A stretch of DNA of 30,310 bases from JAWXBT01 sp964523015 (GTDB lineage: Bacteria > Bdellovibrionota_C > UBA2361 > J135), in contig CAZFXN010000038.1 in the NCBI GenBank assembly GCA_964523015.1, forward strand, positions 1 through 30,310, read 5' to 3'. Shown here piece after piece: positions 16,145 through 24,434 of the stretch. Each line of letters begins with the position of its first letter. Position 1 is the first letter of the stretch. The notes beneath the pieces were generated by a model. It saw nothing but the letters and a program-made list of their open reading frames with translations. It did no database searches and was not told the origin of the DNA. The translations under genes and the position numbers were made by a program.

Positions 16145-17245
16145 TTACGGTAAAGTTAAGTCAATCATCTTAACCACTTCAAAATCTCTTCCATGAAGCT
16201 CTTTGATCTGTGATAGCTCTTCATCATCCCAACGTTCATCATGAGTTCCGGATATAAACCAATCACTGCCATTGTCAGCTAGCATCATACCGTATTTTTT
16301 AAGTGCTCTTAGTATTACCTGAACATTTGTAGAATATCCTGAAATATCAACATCAGCCTTAAGTCGCACTCGCATTCCCATTGGAGGATACTGGGAGCCA
16401 GTAAGAGAGCTCGCCCAATGTCTAGCTGGCGTTACATAAGCTTTCCGTGTTTTCTGTGCTGTAAATCTTAGAGCATGGTTTATCTCTCCCCTCTCTACCA
16501 CTTCATCATACCTAACTAAGCCAGGGAAAATAGGTAAACCCGCCGCATCGGCAGAGGTCCAACCCTTAGGTCTTAGTTCATTAGAATTCAGATCAAAAAT
16601 GGCACCTGAGCCAGCGCTCCACGATGTTGGACCAAGTTTAAAGACATAAAATAATTCATACAAAACCCAATTATCTCGATCTATAACTAAGATATGTCGA
16701 TCCCCATCTGAGTCTTCACCACCCTCAATGGGAGCATTAGTTGGAATCGGATAACCTACATGATCGCTTTCATCATCGTAGTCAAAAGTAACATTACTTT
16801 TTGTTTCTGTTCCTGATACAACAACGTAAGGAATACCGATTGGGCCTCCGTCCCAAAATGTTCCAAAATCTGGATGAATATTTTTGTTCAGTCCAATTGA
16901 ATTAATGAGAGTTGCAGAATTTGGATCTACTTCAGAACCTGAGATGTCAGTATTCCACCAATTGTCAGTGGGAAAAGGGATTTGGCCATTTAAGCTTGCG
17001 CCTATTCCTAAGCTTGGCAGATCGCCAGAAGGTGGTGATGGATTATTTTTCTTCTTTTTTTTCTTTTTCTTTTTGTGTTTTTTTCCTTTATGTTTTGCGT
17101 AACCAGAAACGATTGTGGTTCGGCATTTTCCCCCTAAAAGATCAATATTCTGCCAAGGCGTCACTGCGACACCAGGATGCAAGTACGTAAACATGGCTAA
17201 AAGATGGCCAAGTAGAAAAGTCATAGATAATAATAGACAGTGCAA
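16145..17245 (-). CDS. Secreted protein of a conserved uncharacterised family, with poly-lysine tract
   Basis: A 366-residue exported protein. Residues 3-22 are hydrophobic and could be a signal peptide. Residues 51-66 contain 13 Lys and 2 His, including nine Lys in a row, followed by NNPSPPSG as a linker. The remaining ~290 residues match, from memory, a widespread secreted family of unknown function, with conserved stretches FPTDNWWNTDIS, IPYVVVSGT, GYPIPTNAPIEGG, GDRHILVIDRDN, GSGAIFDL, GWTSADAAGLPIFPGLVRYD, HALRFTAQKT, PPMGMRVRLK and YGMMLADNGSDWFISG. The start shown is a TTG with no ideal ribosome site (AAGGAG is 14 bases away); ATG 17224 is an alternative. The basic tract might hold the protein on anionic surface polymers (inference). 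Confidence 0.78.
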   Translation of the reverse strand: MHCLLLSMTFLLGHLLAMFTYLHPGVAVTPWQNIDLLGGKCRTTIVSGYAKHKGKKHKKKKKKKKKNNPSPPSGDLPSLGIGASLNGQIPFPTDNWWNTDISGSEVDPNSATLINSIGLNKNIHPDFGTFWDGGPIGIPYVVVSGTETKSNVTFDYDDESDHVGYPIPTNAPIEGGEDSDGDRHILVIDRDNWVLYELFYVFKLGPTSWSAGSGAIFDLNSNELRPKGWTSADAAGLPIFPGLVRYDEVVERGEINHALRFTAQKTRKAYVTPARHWASSLTGSQYPPMGMRVRLKADVDISGYSTNVQVILRALKKYGMMLADNGSDWFISGTHDERWDDEELSQIKELHGRDFEVVKMIDLTLP

Positions 17246-17375
17246 GATCCCGACCGGATCTCCTTATTCAATGAATTAACTAGGTTACAAGTGGAATGTC
17301 TAAACTATGTAACCCTGCTTACCTATAGTGAGCAAAGTTGGTCTTACGAAAATAAGTGGCAAAAAGCGATGAGAG

Positions 17376-20087
17376 CTACTTGTTCTTTTGCTTAAGGGCT
17401 CTTACCGCACGGTTTTTCTGAACTGGGCCAACCTGAACATTAGTATTGTATGTAGTTACAACTTGGCTATTGAGCTCTACTTCAATCCTCAGTTGAAATG
17501 ATCCATTTCTAGGATAAACATGATTTAACTCGATACCACGTCTACGCACCTCCGAATCTGGTGGAACATTCACTGTTTTAATTTTAGTTCCATCACCCCA
17601 GACAAACTTGAACTTAAGTGGATCGTTAGACGGATTAGAGAAGGATATTAGCATACGCGCTTGATTGCCAGCTTGAATGTTTCTAGGAATGGAAACACCA
17701 TCGATCAGTACTGTCTGATCAATAATTGTCATAGGACGAGTTGTTGATCGTGCACATGCTCCAAAGCGGTGTTGGCAAGTTAAGGTGGCAGTAAAGTTAC
17801 CAGGGCGTCTATAGTGATAAAGTCTAGAAAATGGAACTTGGAAAACTCCACGTGCCACATCAAGTGGTTCTACTATGCGAGTGCCATCTCCAAAATCTAT
17901 GATGTATCTCATATCAAGCGCTTTCAATGCCTCGGTGCTGATGGCAGCTCCATTTTGCTGAACTGAAAAACTGCCCTGCACCTGGATCGGAGCACCTACG
18001 ACTCTATGTCCGTTCAGGGTAAACTCTCTTATGGTTGGTTCCTCAAGCTCACGCACTTCAACAGGAATCTGAACGGTGTAGTTTCTACCATAAGGATGCT
18101 CAAGATAGGCACTGATTGTGAAATTACCAGCGTCCATATAGCGGTGGCTGGTTTCATATGACTCGTTGTTTCCTCTCATAGGTTCGGTGTAAGGACCTAG
18201 GCCATCACCAAATTCGATTATCATCCTCTGAGCTCTTTCACGGGTAAGATCAGCATCCGTAACGGTCCAAGCTTCAAAACGAGCAGGCACTCCTTGCTCG
18301 GCCCTGTTTCCTACATTCGGACCTATTCCTCTTATATAAATATTCACGTTTGGTAATGAGTAAACTTCGATAGTTCTACCAACATTAATTCCTGACTTAT
18401 CATAAACTGAGACACGATAATCGTATGGTTGAAATGATGGTGGCGGATTGGGAACATCAAAGACACCATTTAGAGATATCAATCGCACATTCGTTCTTCT
18501 TTTGCCTTCTAGTACATAGTAGACTTCATCGCCGTCTGGATCATTGGCGCTGGCTGTAACTCTGAATGTTCCACGGCCCGAGACAGTCTCGGGGTGACGA
18601 ACCTGATCTATTACTGGCTCAGCGTTTCTTAGATCTTCGAGACAGCCTCTATCTATCCCACGTTCTCTTTGCTGTCTAATGGTATTTCGTTCTCGATCTG
18701 AGAAATAAGCCGCTCTGCCGGGACAATAGCTCATAATTGGAGCAAAGTTCTCTGCGGCCTCTAGAGCCTCGACATCTATATTGCCTTGCTCATCGCCATA
18801 TACCTCTTGGGTGCATCGATCATAACTTCGGCCCTCAAGGCTGCAGCAATCAATTGGTGGATCGTAATCAAATGTGTGCTTACTATTAAAATTATGTCCT
18901 AATTCATGTGCCAGGATAAAAGCTGCTCTAATACCCTTGTTTGCAGTGGCTGCTGGCAAAAGTTCGTCAACAGCTTTGTCACCTTCGTAGCCAATACCAC
19001 TAACGCCATATAGCACCCTTCTACAGATGCGTGAGGAGATCATAGCGTAGCCGCCTCCAAATTTGGCCCCAATGAGATGCACAAAGGTTGCGTTGGCAGG
19101 ACGTCCGGGCAAGATTGGCCATTTTCGTCGAAACTCACTTAAGGCAGTTTTCTTGTCTGATTTTGTCCACGGATCCTCAGATGTGGGATAGAGGTAAAGT
19201 CCAGCTATGCGAAAGGCAAGGCGCACTTCCCTATCGTAAATCATATTCACAGCAGAAAAAATATATCCCAAGCGTTGAGTTACTGTAGCGATATTTTGTC
19301 GTTGATTCTGTCCTGCTATAGAGAAATTTGTAAAAAACTCCCTGTCAGTTTCTACCTGGATTTCACCCACTGTTTGCCATACTCCATCTGCAGTTAATGC
19401 TTGCGATTTGCTAGCAATTCCACTATTTGCTGAAGATTCGCTCTGATCTTTTTGTGTACTACCTGAGGCTGGGGCGTTAGCTTTGTCAGGATCGTCTTCA
19501 GAGTCATATTCTAATTGATTCGCCTCCGTCTCAACTAAGAGTTTTGTTAGTTCCTCAAAATGATTCATGGGTAAGAGTAGAAAACGCAGCTTTTCATTTT
19601 CCCGTAATGGTATAGGATCTATGGCGTAAATGCGTTGCGATAAAATCAACGTTCCACCCACATTGATGGTGTTGTTTCCTAAAGGCATTATCGATAAGAC
19701 ACCCTGGCCATTTTCGAACTCAAGCCTGAATTGCTTTATGTTCATGTCACTGCAGCGGAGCTCTTCTTTATTATCGATAACGATTTTACATTTTTTGTGA
19801 TCGAAACGATCGCTTCGTACTATTGTGGTTGATTCAAGAGTTGGAAACTCCTCTATTGTGCTGAGAGCTGTGCTTTGCTGAGAAAGTCTATTGATCGTTG
19901 CCCAATCAAGCTCTAAGAATTTTGGTAATTCTTTCGCACTATTTCCATTTTCCTCTGACTTAAGCCCAAGCCAACCAGCAGCACCTCCGACGAGTCCTCC
20001 TCCGTAGCGGAGCGCCCAGAGAACGCCAACGGAAATCACTAAAATAAAGAGTATTAGAAATGACCAGCGTTTGAGTTGATTGCCCAT
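17376..20087 (-). CDS. Membrane-anchored metzincin protease with PKD-like domains
   Basis: A 903-residue protein. One N-terminal membrane helix (about 9-27, FLILFILVISVGVLWALRY) after a basic start suggests an anchor or uncleaved signal. A Ser/Asp-rich linker (about 190-225) precedes the catalytic domain. HELGHNFNSKH at residues 394-404 is the full metzincin zinc site (H394, H398, H404, base E395), and the Met-turn IMSYC (M452) follows 48 residues later, resembling reprolysin/ADAM-type peptidases (M12B-like). Several Cys pairs (DCC, SYC, GCL) suggest disulphides. The C-terminal half has repeated PKD-like beta domains, marked by FGDGLG (~626), FGDGTR (~730) and WGDGTK (~828), after a DPDGDEV segment (~516). 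The substrate is unknown. The tail is basic. Confidence 0.88.
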   Translation of the reverse strand: MGNQLKRWSFLILFILVISVGVLWALRYGGGLVGGAAGWLGLKSEENGNSAKELPKFLELDWATINRLSQQSTALSTIEEFPTLESTTIVRSDRFDHKKCKIVIDNKEELRCSDMNIKQFRLEFENGQGVLSIMPLGNNTINVGGTLILSQRIYAIDPIPLRENEKLRFLLLPMNHFEELTKLLVETEANQLEYDSEDDPDKANAPASGSTQKDQSESSANSGIASKSQALTADGVWQTVGEIQVETDREFFTNFSIAGQNQRQNIATVTQRLGYIFSAVNMIYDREVRLAFRIAGLYLYPTSEDPWTKSDKKTALSEFRRKWPILPGRPANATFVHLIGAKFGGGYAMISSRICRRVLYGVSGIGYEGDKAVDELLPAATANKGIRAAFILAHELGHNFNSKHTFDYDPPIDCCSLEGRSYDRCTQEVYGDEQGNIDVEALEAAENFAPIMSYCPGRAAYFSDRERNTIRQQRERGIDRGCLEDLRNAEPVIDQVRHPETVSGRGTFRVTASANDPDGDEVYYVLEGKRRTNVRLISLNGVFDVPNPPPSFQPYDYRVSVYDKSGINVGRTIEVYSLPNVNIYIRGIGPNVGNRAEQGVPARFEAWTVTDADLTRERAQRMIIEFGDGLGPYTEPMRGNNESYETSHRYMDAGNFTISAYLEHPYGRNYTVQIPVEVRELEEPTIREFTLNGHRVVGAPIQVQGSFSVQQNGAAISTEALKALDMRYIIDFGDGTRIVEPLDVARGVFQVPFSRLYHYRRPGNFTATLTCQHRFGACARSTTRPMTIIDQTVLIDGVSIPRNIQAGNQARMLISFSNPSNDPLKFKFVWGDGTKIKTVNVPPDSEVRRRGIELNHVYPRNGSFQLRIEVELNSQVVTTYNTNVQVGPVQKNRAVRALKQKNK

Positions 20088-20193
20088 AGTAAATTCTTAT
20101 CTAACCGAAATTGTCAATCTACTATCGTCATCACATCCTTAGAATGTTTAGTAAATAATAGGCATTTTTTGTTTCTAACTACCTAATTTCTAA

Positions 20194-21270
20194 CTATCTA
20201 AGCTTAAGCGTAGTTAATGAGATAATCGCTAGCACAATTGAGATAATCCAAAATCGAACAATAATTTTGGGCTCAGCCCATCCCTTTAATTCGAAATGAT
20301 GGTGAATTGGCGCCATCATAAAGACCCGTTTTTTGGTCAGCTTAAAATAATACCGCTGAATAATTACTGAGACTGCTTCCATTACAAATATTCCACCAGC
20401 AACCATCAAGATTAGTTCGTGCTTTACTAGTATCGCAACAAGTCCCAACACGCCACCCAAGGCAAGCGCTCCAATATCCCCCATAAAAACCTGGGCTGGA
20501 AACGTATTAAACCATAAGAAACCTAACCCAGCAGCAAACATGGCGGAGAGAAAAATCGTTAATTCCGCGACGCCATTTACATATGGAATACCAAGGTAAA
20601 TAGCGAAATTTTCACTTCCACCAAGATATGAGAAAATCGCATAAGTAACTGCAACGGTCATAATTGGACCGATTGCTAAACCATCTAAGCCATCAGTAAG
20701 ATTTACTGCATTTGAAGTGCCAACAATCACTAAGATAATAAAAGGGATGAATAAAAATCCTAACTCCAATGAAACGTTCTTAAGAAATGGAACATGAATC
20801 ACATCAGAGAACCCAAGCTTTAAAAGAATTGCCCCTGCCACCACAGCCATAAAGGTTTGCCAAAAAAGCTTAATTGGTCCTGATACGCCTTTTGAATTTT
20901 GCAAGAATACCTTTCGAGCATCATCGATAAATCCTAACGTAGCAAAACCGATCATCACCCCAACACATAGCCACACATATGGATTTGTCAGATCTGAAAG
21001 AAGGAGTGTTGAAATTGCAACTGACAGTATTACAACGAGTCCTCCCATAGTCGGAGTGCCCTTCTTTGTCCCATGAGATTTAGGGCCATCATCTCTGATC
21101 GGCTGACCTTTATGACCAGCCCGCTGCAGATACCGAATAAATATCGGCTGAAGTACAAGAACAAGGATAAATGAGATGAAAAAAGCGAGCATGGCGCGAA
21201 ATGTTATGTATCGAAAAACGTTAAGCCAGCCAAATTCGGTATGTAACGGAAATAAAAGGTGGTAAAGCAC
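20194..21270 (-). CDS. mraY: Phospho-N-acetylmuramoyl-pentapeptide transferase
   Basis: Integral membrane enzyme that moves phospho-MurNAc-pentapeptide from UDP to undecaprenyl phosphate, forming lipid I. At 358 residues it is full length. It shows FNVFRYITFRA-like entry (NVFRYITFRAMLAFF), the DDGPKSHGTKKGTPTMGG loop, NAVNLTDGLDGLA with the catalytic Asp residues, FMGDIGALALGG and the histidine motif APIHHHFELKGW. The start is a GTG (21268-21270) with GGAG nine bases upstream. It is last in the dcw order here. The gene expected before it, murF, is missing and replaced by a hairpin block; murD, ftsW and murG do not follow it. Confidence 0.97.
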   Translation of the reverse strand: MLYHLLFPLHTEFGWLNVFRYITFRAMLAFFISFILVLVLQPIFIRYLQRAGHKGQPIRDDGPKSHGTKKGTPTMGGLVVILSVAISTLLLSDLTNPYVWLCVGVMIGFATLGFIDDARKVFLQNSKGVSGPIKLFWQTFMAVVAGAILLKLGFSDVIHVPFLKNVSLELGFLFIPFIILVIVGTSNAVNLTDGLDGLAIGPIMTVAVTYAIFSYLGGSENFAIYLGIPYVNGVAELTIFLSAMFAAGLGFLWFNTFPAQVFMGDIGALALGGVLGLVAILVKHELILMVAGGIFVMEAVSVIIQRYYFKLTKKRVFMMAPIHHHFELKGWAEPKIIVRFWIISIVLAIISLTTLKLR

Positions 21271-21348
21271 TGTGAAAAGCTCCTAGGTCGGTAATCAAAT
21301 ATTTATTAAACATGAATACCGCATAGTGAGGATCTTTGTAAGGGGCGA

Positions 21349-21426
21349 ATCAAGTTTGAGATGTAGGCCCCTTCGTAGGCTGGGTGCACTTAAAGCCTCC
21401 GAAGGGGCCTACATCTCAAACTTGAT
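21349..21426. repeat. Perfect 27-bp inverted repeat (hairpin 1)
   Basis: Arms 21349-21375 and 21400-21426 are exact reverse complements (outer end ATCAAGTTTGAG, inner end GGCCCCTTCG). The 24-base loop contains a further AGGC/GCCT pairing and copy 1 of a motif also present at 21487 and 21546. No U-run follows on the minus strand. Confidence 0.95.
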
Positions 21427-21432
21427 CCTTCC

Positions 21433-21452
21433 CGGTTAAACGCAAGCGTTTT
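21433..21452. other. Short palindrome between the two hairpins
   Basis: AAACGC-AA-GCGTTT followed by TT on the plus strand. It is small and possibly terminator-like, but may simply be part of the repeat block. Confidence 0.3.
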
Positions 21453-21457
21453 TGAGA

Positions 21458-21535
21458 AGCCTTTAATTATTGGGAGGCCTTTTTGGGGCTTTAAGTGCAC
21501 CTAGCCCTAAAAAGGCCTCCCAATAATTAAGGGCT
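21458..21535. repeat. 33-bp near-perfect inverted repeat (hairpin 2)
   Basis: Arms 21458-21490 and 21503-21535 pair at 31 of 33 positions. The two others are T/G and G/T, which are wobble pairs in plus-strand RNA and mismatches in minus-strand RNA. The 12-base loop is TTAAGTGCACCT. Confidence 0.93.
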
Positions 21536-21545
21536 GAGTCAGATG

Positions 21546-21565
21546 GGCTAAGTGCACCCAGCCTA
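21546..21565 (+). repeat. Third copy of the 20-22 bp motif of the hairpin block
   Basis: GGCTAAGTGCACCCAGCCTA here resembles GGCTTTAAGTGCACCTAGCC in hairpin 2 (21487-21508) and the reverse complement of the hairpin 1 loop (21376-21397). The murE stop codon (21563-21565) lies inside this copy. Confidence 0.75.
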
Positions 21566-23098
21566 AGAAGGGACCTCTTCCTTAAACATGTTCTCTTTCC
21601 AGACTTGCATAGCTTCAACAGCATCGCTAAACGGGTATTTCGTAGAGCCGATGATTTGATACTCCTCATGTCCCTTGCCAGCAATTAAGAGAATATCACC
21701 TGGTGAGATATATTTAAGAGCCATCGCAATTGTCTCTCGTCGATCAGGATGTGAAGTGAGCAGTTTTGTTTCATCTATGGTTGAGCCATTTAAAATATCG
21801 GCAATAATTGATTGCGGATCCTCAGTTCTAGGATTATCTGAGGTAACAAAGACCTTATCAGAGAGCATGGTAGCAACCTGCCTCATTAAAGGACGCTTTC
21901 CTTTATCACGATCCCCACCGCATCCAAATATAGTAATTAATTTTCCTTTAACTAAAGGCCTCAAAGTTTTTAACACATTCTCTAAAGCATCAGGGGTATG
22001 TGCATAGTCAACAAAAACTCCAAATGAATCTGAAAGTGGAACACTTTGAAGTCGCCCTGGTACTGATGGCAAAAGAGCGATCTCTTTAATTGTTTCTTTA
22101 AGATCAATCTTGAGAAAGAGAGTAACTGCAATCACTGAAGCGATATTATGTGCGTTATGCTCACCGATAAATGGGGAAACTACTTTATACTCTTGATTAT
22201 TGATTCGAAAAGTTATCGTACTCTTTGAAAAATCCTGAGATAAATCCAATGTACAAATTGTAGCATCTGGGGATCGTCCATAAGTTATTACATTAATAGA
22301 TTTACCCTTAAGACGATTTGCAAAATCTCTACCATGCTCACAATCGATATTAATAATCGCGGCTCTCTCTTTTTTTTCACTCTTTAGTAAAAGCTCAAAA
22401 AGCTTCCATTTAGCTTCTTTATAATCATTAAATGTATCGTGATAATCTAAATGATCACGGGTTAAGTTTGTATAAAGAGCGATATCAAATGATAGATCGC
22501 TTACTCTATGTTGACTTAAAGAATGAGAAGAGACTTCAAGAACTGATCCTTTAAGCCCGTTATCCTTAGTTAGTTTTAAAAGTTTTTGGATGTTTATTGG
22601 ATCAGGTGTAGTTAATCCAAGATCTCCTGAATCATCTCCAACAACATGTCCTAAGGTTCCAATTCTTGAGAGTGAAATTCCAAGTTTATTTAAGAGATGA
22701 AAAGTTAGCCAGTTAATCGTTGTTTTGCCGTTAGTTCCGGTAATCCCGATTGTTAAAAGGTCCTTTGATGGATCTCCATAAAAAAGCGACGCTGCTTTGC
22801 TTAGAGCAACCCTTGAATCATCGACTATAATGCCAGGAAACTCTCCATTTAAGGAGTTCTCATCTTCGACTATGGCAAAGGCTGCTCCATTTTCAAAAGC
22901 CTCTGTAACGAAGGTATGGCCGTCAATCTTAGTTCCCTTTATGGCAACGTAAACCCAAGGTGGTGATAGTTTTTTAGAAGCTGATGAGGATATCTCTGTG
23001 GCAAATAAATCATCTGCACTTTCAGCCGACAGACTTAGCTTTGCATTTAGTTTGCTAGAGAGATCCTGAACTGTAAATTTAGTATTTGCCTGAATCAT
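21563..23098 (-). CDS. murE: UDP-MurNAc-tripeptide synthetase, meso-DAP-adding
   Basis: Cytoplasmic Mur ligase that adds the third residue of the peptidoglycan stem peptide. At 511 residues it is full length. The ATP loop GITGTNGKTT lies near residues 118-127, LTTPDP near 160, and the Mur central signature EVSSHSL near 190. DNPR at residues 421-424 is the motif that, in this family, selects meso-diaminopimelate. The C-terminal domain includes GKGHEEYQ, whose Glu also contacts diaminopimelate. No clear ribosome site stands before ATG 23098. It is cut off from ftsI by a plus-strand insertion, so it needs its own promoter in the 213-bp AT-rich spacer. Its last codons run into the repeat block downstream. 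Confidence 0.97.
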   Translation of the reverse strand: MIQANTKFTVQDLSSKLNAKLSLSAESADDLFATEISSSASKKLSPPWVYVAIKGTKIDGHTFVTEAFENGAAFAIVEDENSLNGEFPGIIVDDSRVALSKAASLFYGDPSKDLLTIGITGTNGKTTINWLTFHLLNKLGISLSRIGTLGHVVGDDSGDLGLTTPDPINIQKLLKLTKDNGLKGSVLEVSSHSLSQHRVSDLSFDIALYTNLTRDHLDYHDTFNDYKEAKWKLFELLLKSEKKERAAIINIDCEHGRDFANRLKGKSINVITYGRSPDATICTLDLSQDFSKSTITFRINNQEYKVVSPFIGEHNAHNIASVIAVTLFLKIDLKETIKEIALLPSVPGRLQSVPLSDSFGVFVDYAHTPDALENVLKTLRPLVKGKLITIFGCGGDRDKGKRPLMRQVATMLSDKVFVTSDNPRTEDPQSIIADILNGSTIDETKLLTSHPDRRETIAMALKYISPGDILLIAGKGHEEYQIIGSTKYPFSDAVEAMQVWKENMFKEEVPS

Positions 23099-23285
23099 GG
23101 TTTAAAATAAGATTATGGCAACCTATAATAATCACTAAGTATTTTTATAAGTCACAAACGGCTAATATTTGATTATAACCATATAAATCCCCAATTTCAT
23201 ATGGGACTATAGTCAAATAATTTTCAATTCTTAATTATTAAATTGCCAATAAATACATCATATTATCTAATATCTCTTGAAAAAC

Positions 23286-23303
23286 TGTATAAATTATTAT
23301 ACA
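23286..23303. promoter_or_regulatory. Palindromic operator candidate at the wHTH gene
   Basis: TGTATAA-ATTA-TTATACA, a perfect 7-bp inverted repeat, ends nine bases before the start codon at 23312. It overlaps a possible promoter (TTGAAA at 23277-23282, 17-base spacer, TACACT at 23300-23305). This is a natural place for the encoded winged-helix protein to repress itself. Confidence 0.55.
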
Positions 23304-23311
23304 CTTAATCG

Positions 23312-23680
23312 ATGGACGATTTTTCTTCTTACATATCCTCAGAAGCTAAGATTAAAGTCTTACAGACTGTTGCTGCCTCCTGTGCCCCTTTCGGACTTAG
23401 AGAGATTTCAAGTATCTCAAACGTACCATTACGATCTGTACAAAATGCTTTAAAGTGGTTTGTAAAGAAAAAGATATTTAAAAGGGAAAATTCTAACTCT
23501 GTGAAAGTTTTATTTTCTCTAAATAAAAATCATCATTACAGCGATCTCGCCAAAGAGTTTTCTTTTTTTTTGAACAAAGTCAATCTTTCAAATAAAGCTC
23601 AGGATCTTTCATCTAGAGCAAAACATGTTCTTACATTTAATGATCAGATGCGTACATTGATAGGGAAAGCACGATTTTAA
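23312..23680 (+). CDS. Winged-helix DNA-binding protein, putative antitoxin
   Basis: A 122-residue protein with an N-terminal winged helix (about 12-62: KIKVLQTVAAS, then GLREISSISNVPLRSVQNAL as helix-turn-helix, and a basic wing KKKIFKRENSN). The rest is helical and unassigned. The nucleotidyltransferase gene starts eight bases after its stop on the same strand, an arrangement known for AbiEi/AbiEii-like and other nucleotidyltransferase toxin-antitoxin pairs. On that basis I call it a likely antitoxin and autoregulator. No ribosome site is visible, and the predicted transcription start falls at the ATG, so the message may be leaderless. It is AT-rich and lies on the opposite strand to the dcw genes around it. 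Confidence 0.7.
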   Translation: MDDFSSYISSEAKIKVLQTVAASCAPFGLREISSISNVPLRSVQNALKWFVKKKIFKRENSNSVKVLFSLNKNHHYSDLAKEFSFFLNKVNLSNKAQDLSSRAKHVLTFNDQMRTLIGKARF

Positions 23681-23687
23681 ATTTGAT

Positions 23688-24323
23688 ATGAATACTACAG
23701 AACTGCTACAAAAAGTCAGTAAGATTTTAAATTCAATGAACTTACAGTTTGCACTAGCTGGGGGATTAGTTGCTTCCCTTTACCGAGATGAAGCCCGGAC
23801 AACTGAAGGTCTTGATTTTCTTTTATACTCAGAGGTTGATTCAGAAGAAGTAGCGAAAGAGATAATTTTAAAAGTTGGTTTAACTCCTGCAATTGCAAGA
23901 AAAGCTGATTTAGAGGGTGGTCCTAAATGGGCAATAAAACGTAAGAATACTGCTGCAATGATTGTTGTTGGGCGCGATCAAAAAAGTAAAACTTCGATAG
24001 GGTTAGATTTTATTTTGCCGGCAATTCCCTGGTTTGAGCAAGCCTTGAAAAGGGCACAGCTCCACAAAGTTGATTTTGGATTTGGACCTATTCCCTGTAT
24101 GACAAAGGAGGACATTTTAATTTCTAAAGCTTTTGCCGTTCAGTCCAATAGCAGCAGATTTAAAGATTTGGATGATATTCAGTCCATACTTAATGCCGGG
24201 CATCATCTAGATATTGCCTATCTCAAAGATAGAGTTACTGTTCTTAAGATTAATAAGCCAGATTTTTTTCTTAAGAAATTAAAGATTGCTTTTGTCTCCC
24301 CCGGGTTTACGAAATCTCATTAA
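23688..24323 (+). CDS. Nucleotidyltransferase-fold protein, AbiEii-like toxin candidate
   Basis: A 211-residue protein with the polymerase-beta/AbiEii-type nucleotidyltransferase start: LAGGLVASLYRDEARTTEGLDF, with the GG pair at residues 25-26. In this family the usual pattern is R-x-T-x-D-x-D. Here it reads R37-T38-T39-E40-G41-L42-D43, so the first metal-binding Asp is Gly. A later D in IGLDFIL (~109) may be the third acidic residue, and a typical KEDILISKAFA segment follows. It is probably co-transcribed with the winged-helix gene. It could be an inactive or modified toxin, or a regulator; the fold assignment is firmer than the function. Confidence 0.72.
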   Translation: MNTTELLQKVSKILNSMNLQFALAGGLVASLYRDEARTTEGLDFLLYSEVDSEEVAKEIILKVGLTPAIARKADLEGGPKWAIKRKNTAAMIVVGRDQKSKTSIGLDFILPAIPWFEQALKRAQLHKVDFGFGPIPCMTKEDILISKAFAVQSNSSRFKDLDDIQSILNAGHHLDIAYLKDRVTVLKINKPDFFLKKLKIAFVSPGFTKSH

Positions 24324-24355
24324 AAACTAAGATCGAAAATGTCGGCAACTTTTCC

Positions 24356-24365
24356 NNNNNNNNNN
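24356..24365. other. Scaffold gap between the nucleotidyltransferase and ATPase genes
   Basis: Ten N. The flanks (ending ACTTTTCC, starting TTAAATCAGC) share no overlap, so real sequence may be missing and another gene could lie here. The neighbourhood from 24324 to 24654 has no gene I can support. Confidence 0.9.
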
Positions 24366-24406
24366 TTAAATCAGCGATTTGATCGGTACCCCATAAATTA
24401 GACATA

Positions 24407-24434
24407 ACTTCGCGTAAGATTAATTAAGTTTGAC
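24407..24434 (+). other. dif-like XerC/XerD site candidate
   Basis: Left arm ACTTCGCGTAA matches the XerC half of bacterial dif sites closely (one difference from ACTTCGCATAA). Then comes a 6-base centre GATTAA and a right arm TTAAGTTTGAC, a weaker match to TTATGTTAAAT. It sits in the inserted segment inside the dcw cluster. It is a single site judged by eye. Confidence 0.35.

Noticed and set aside
16884..17190. Plus-strand frames with poly-phenylalanine opposite the poly-lysine tract
   Set aside because: They are antisense readings of the A-rich lysine codons and of a gene with strong family conservation on the minus strand.
24335..24402. Open frame MSATFP running into the N gap and out again (LNQRFDRYPIN)
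   Set aside because: It exists only by reading through N, is very short, and has no ribosome site.
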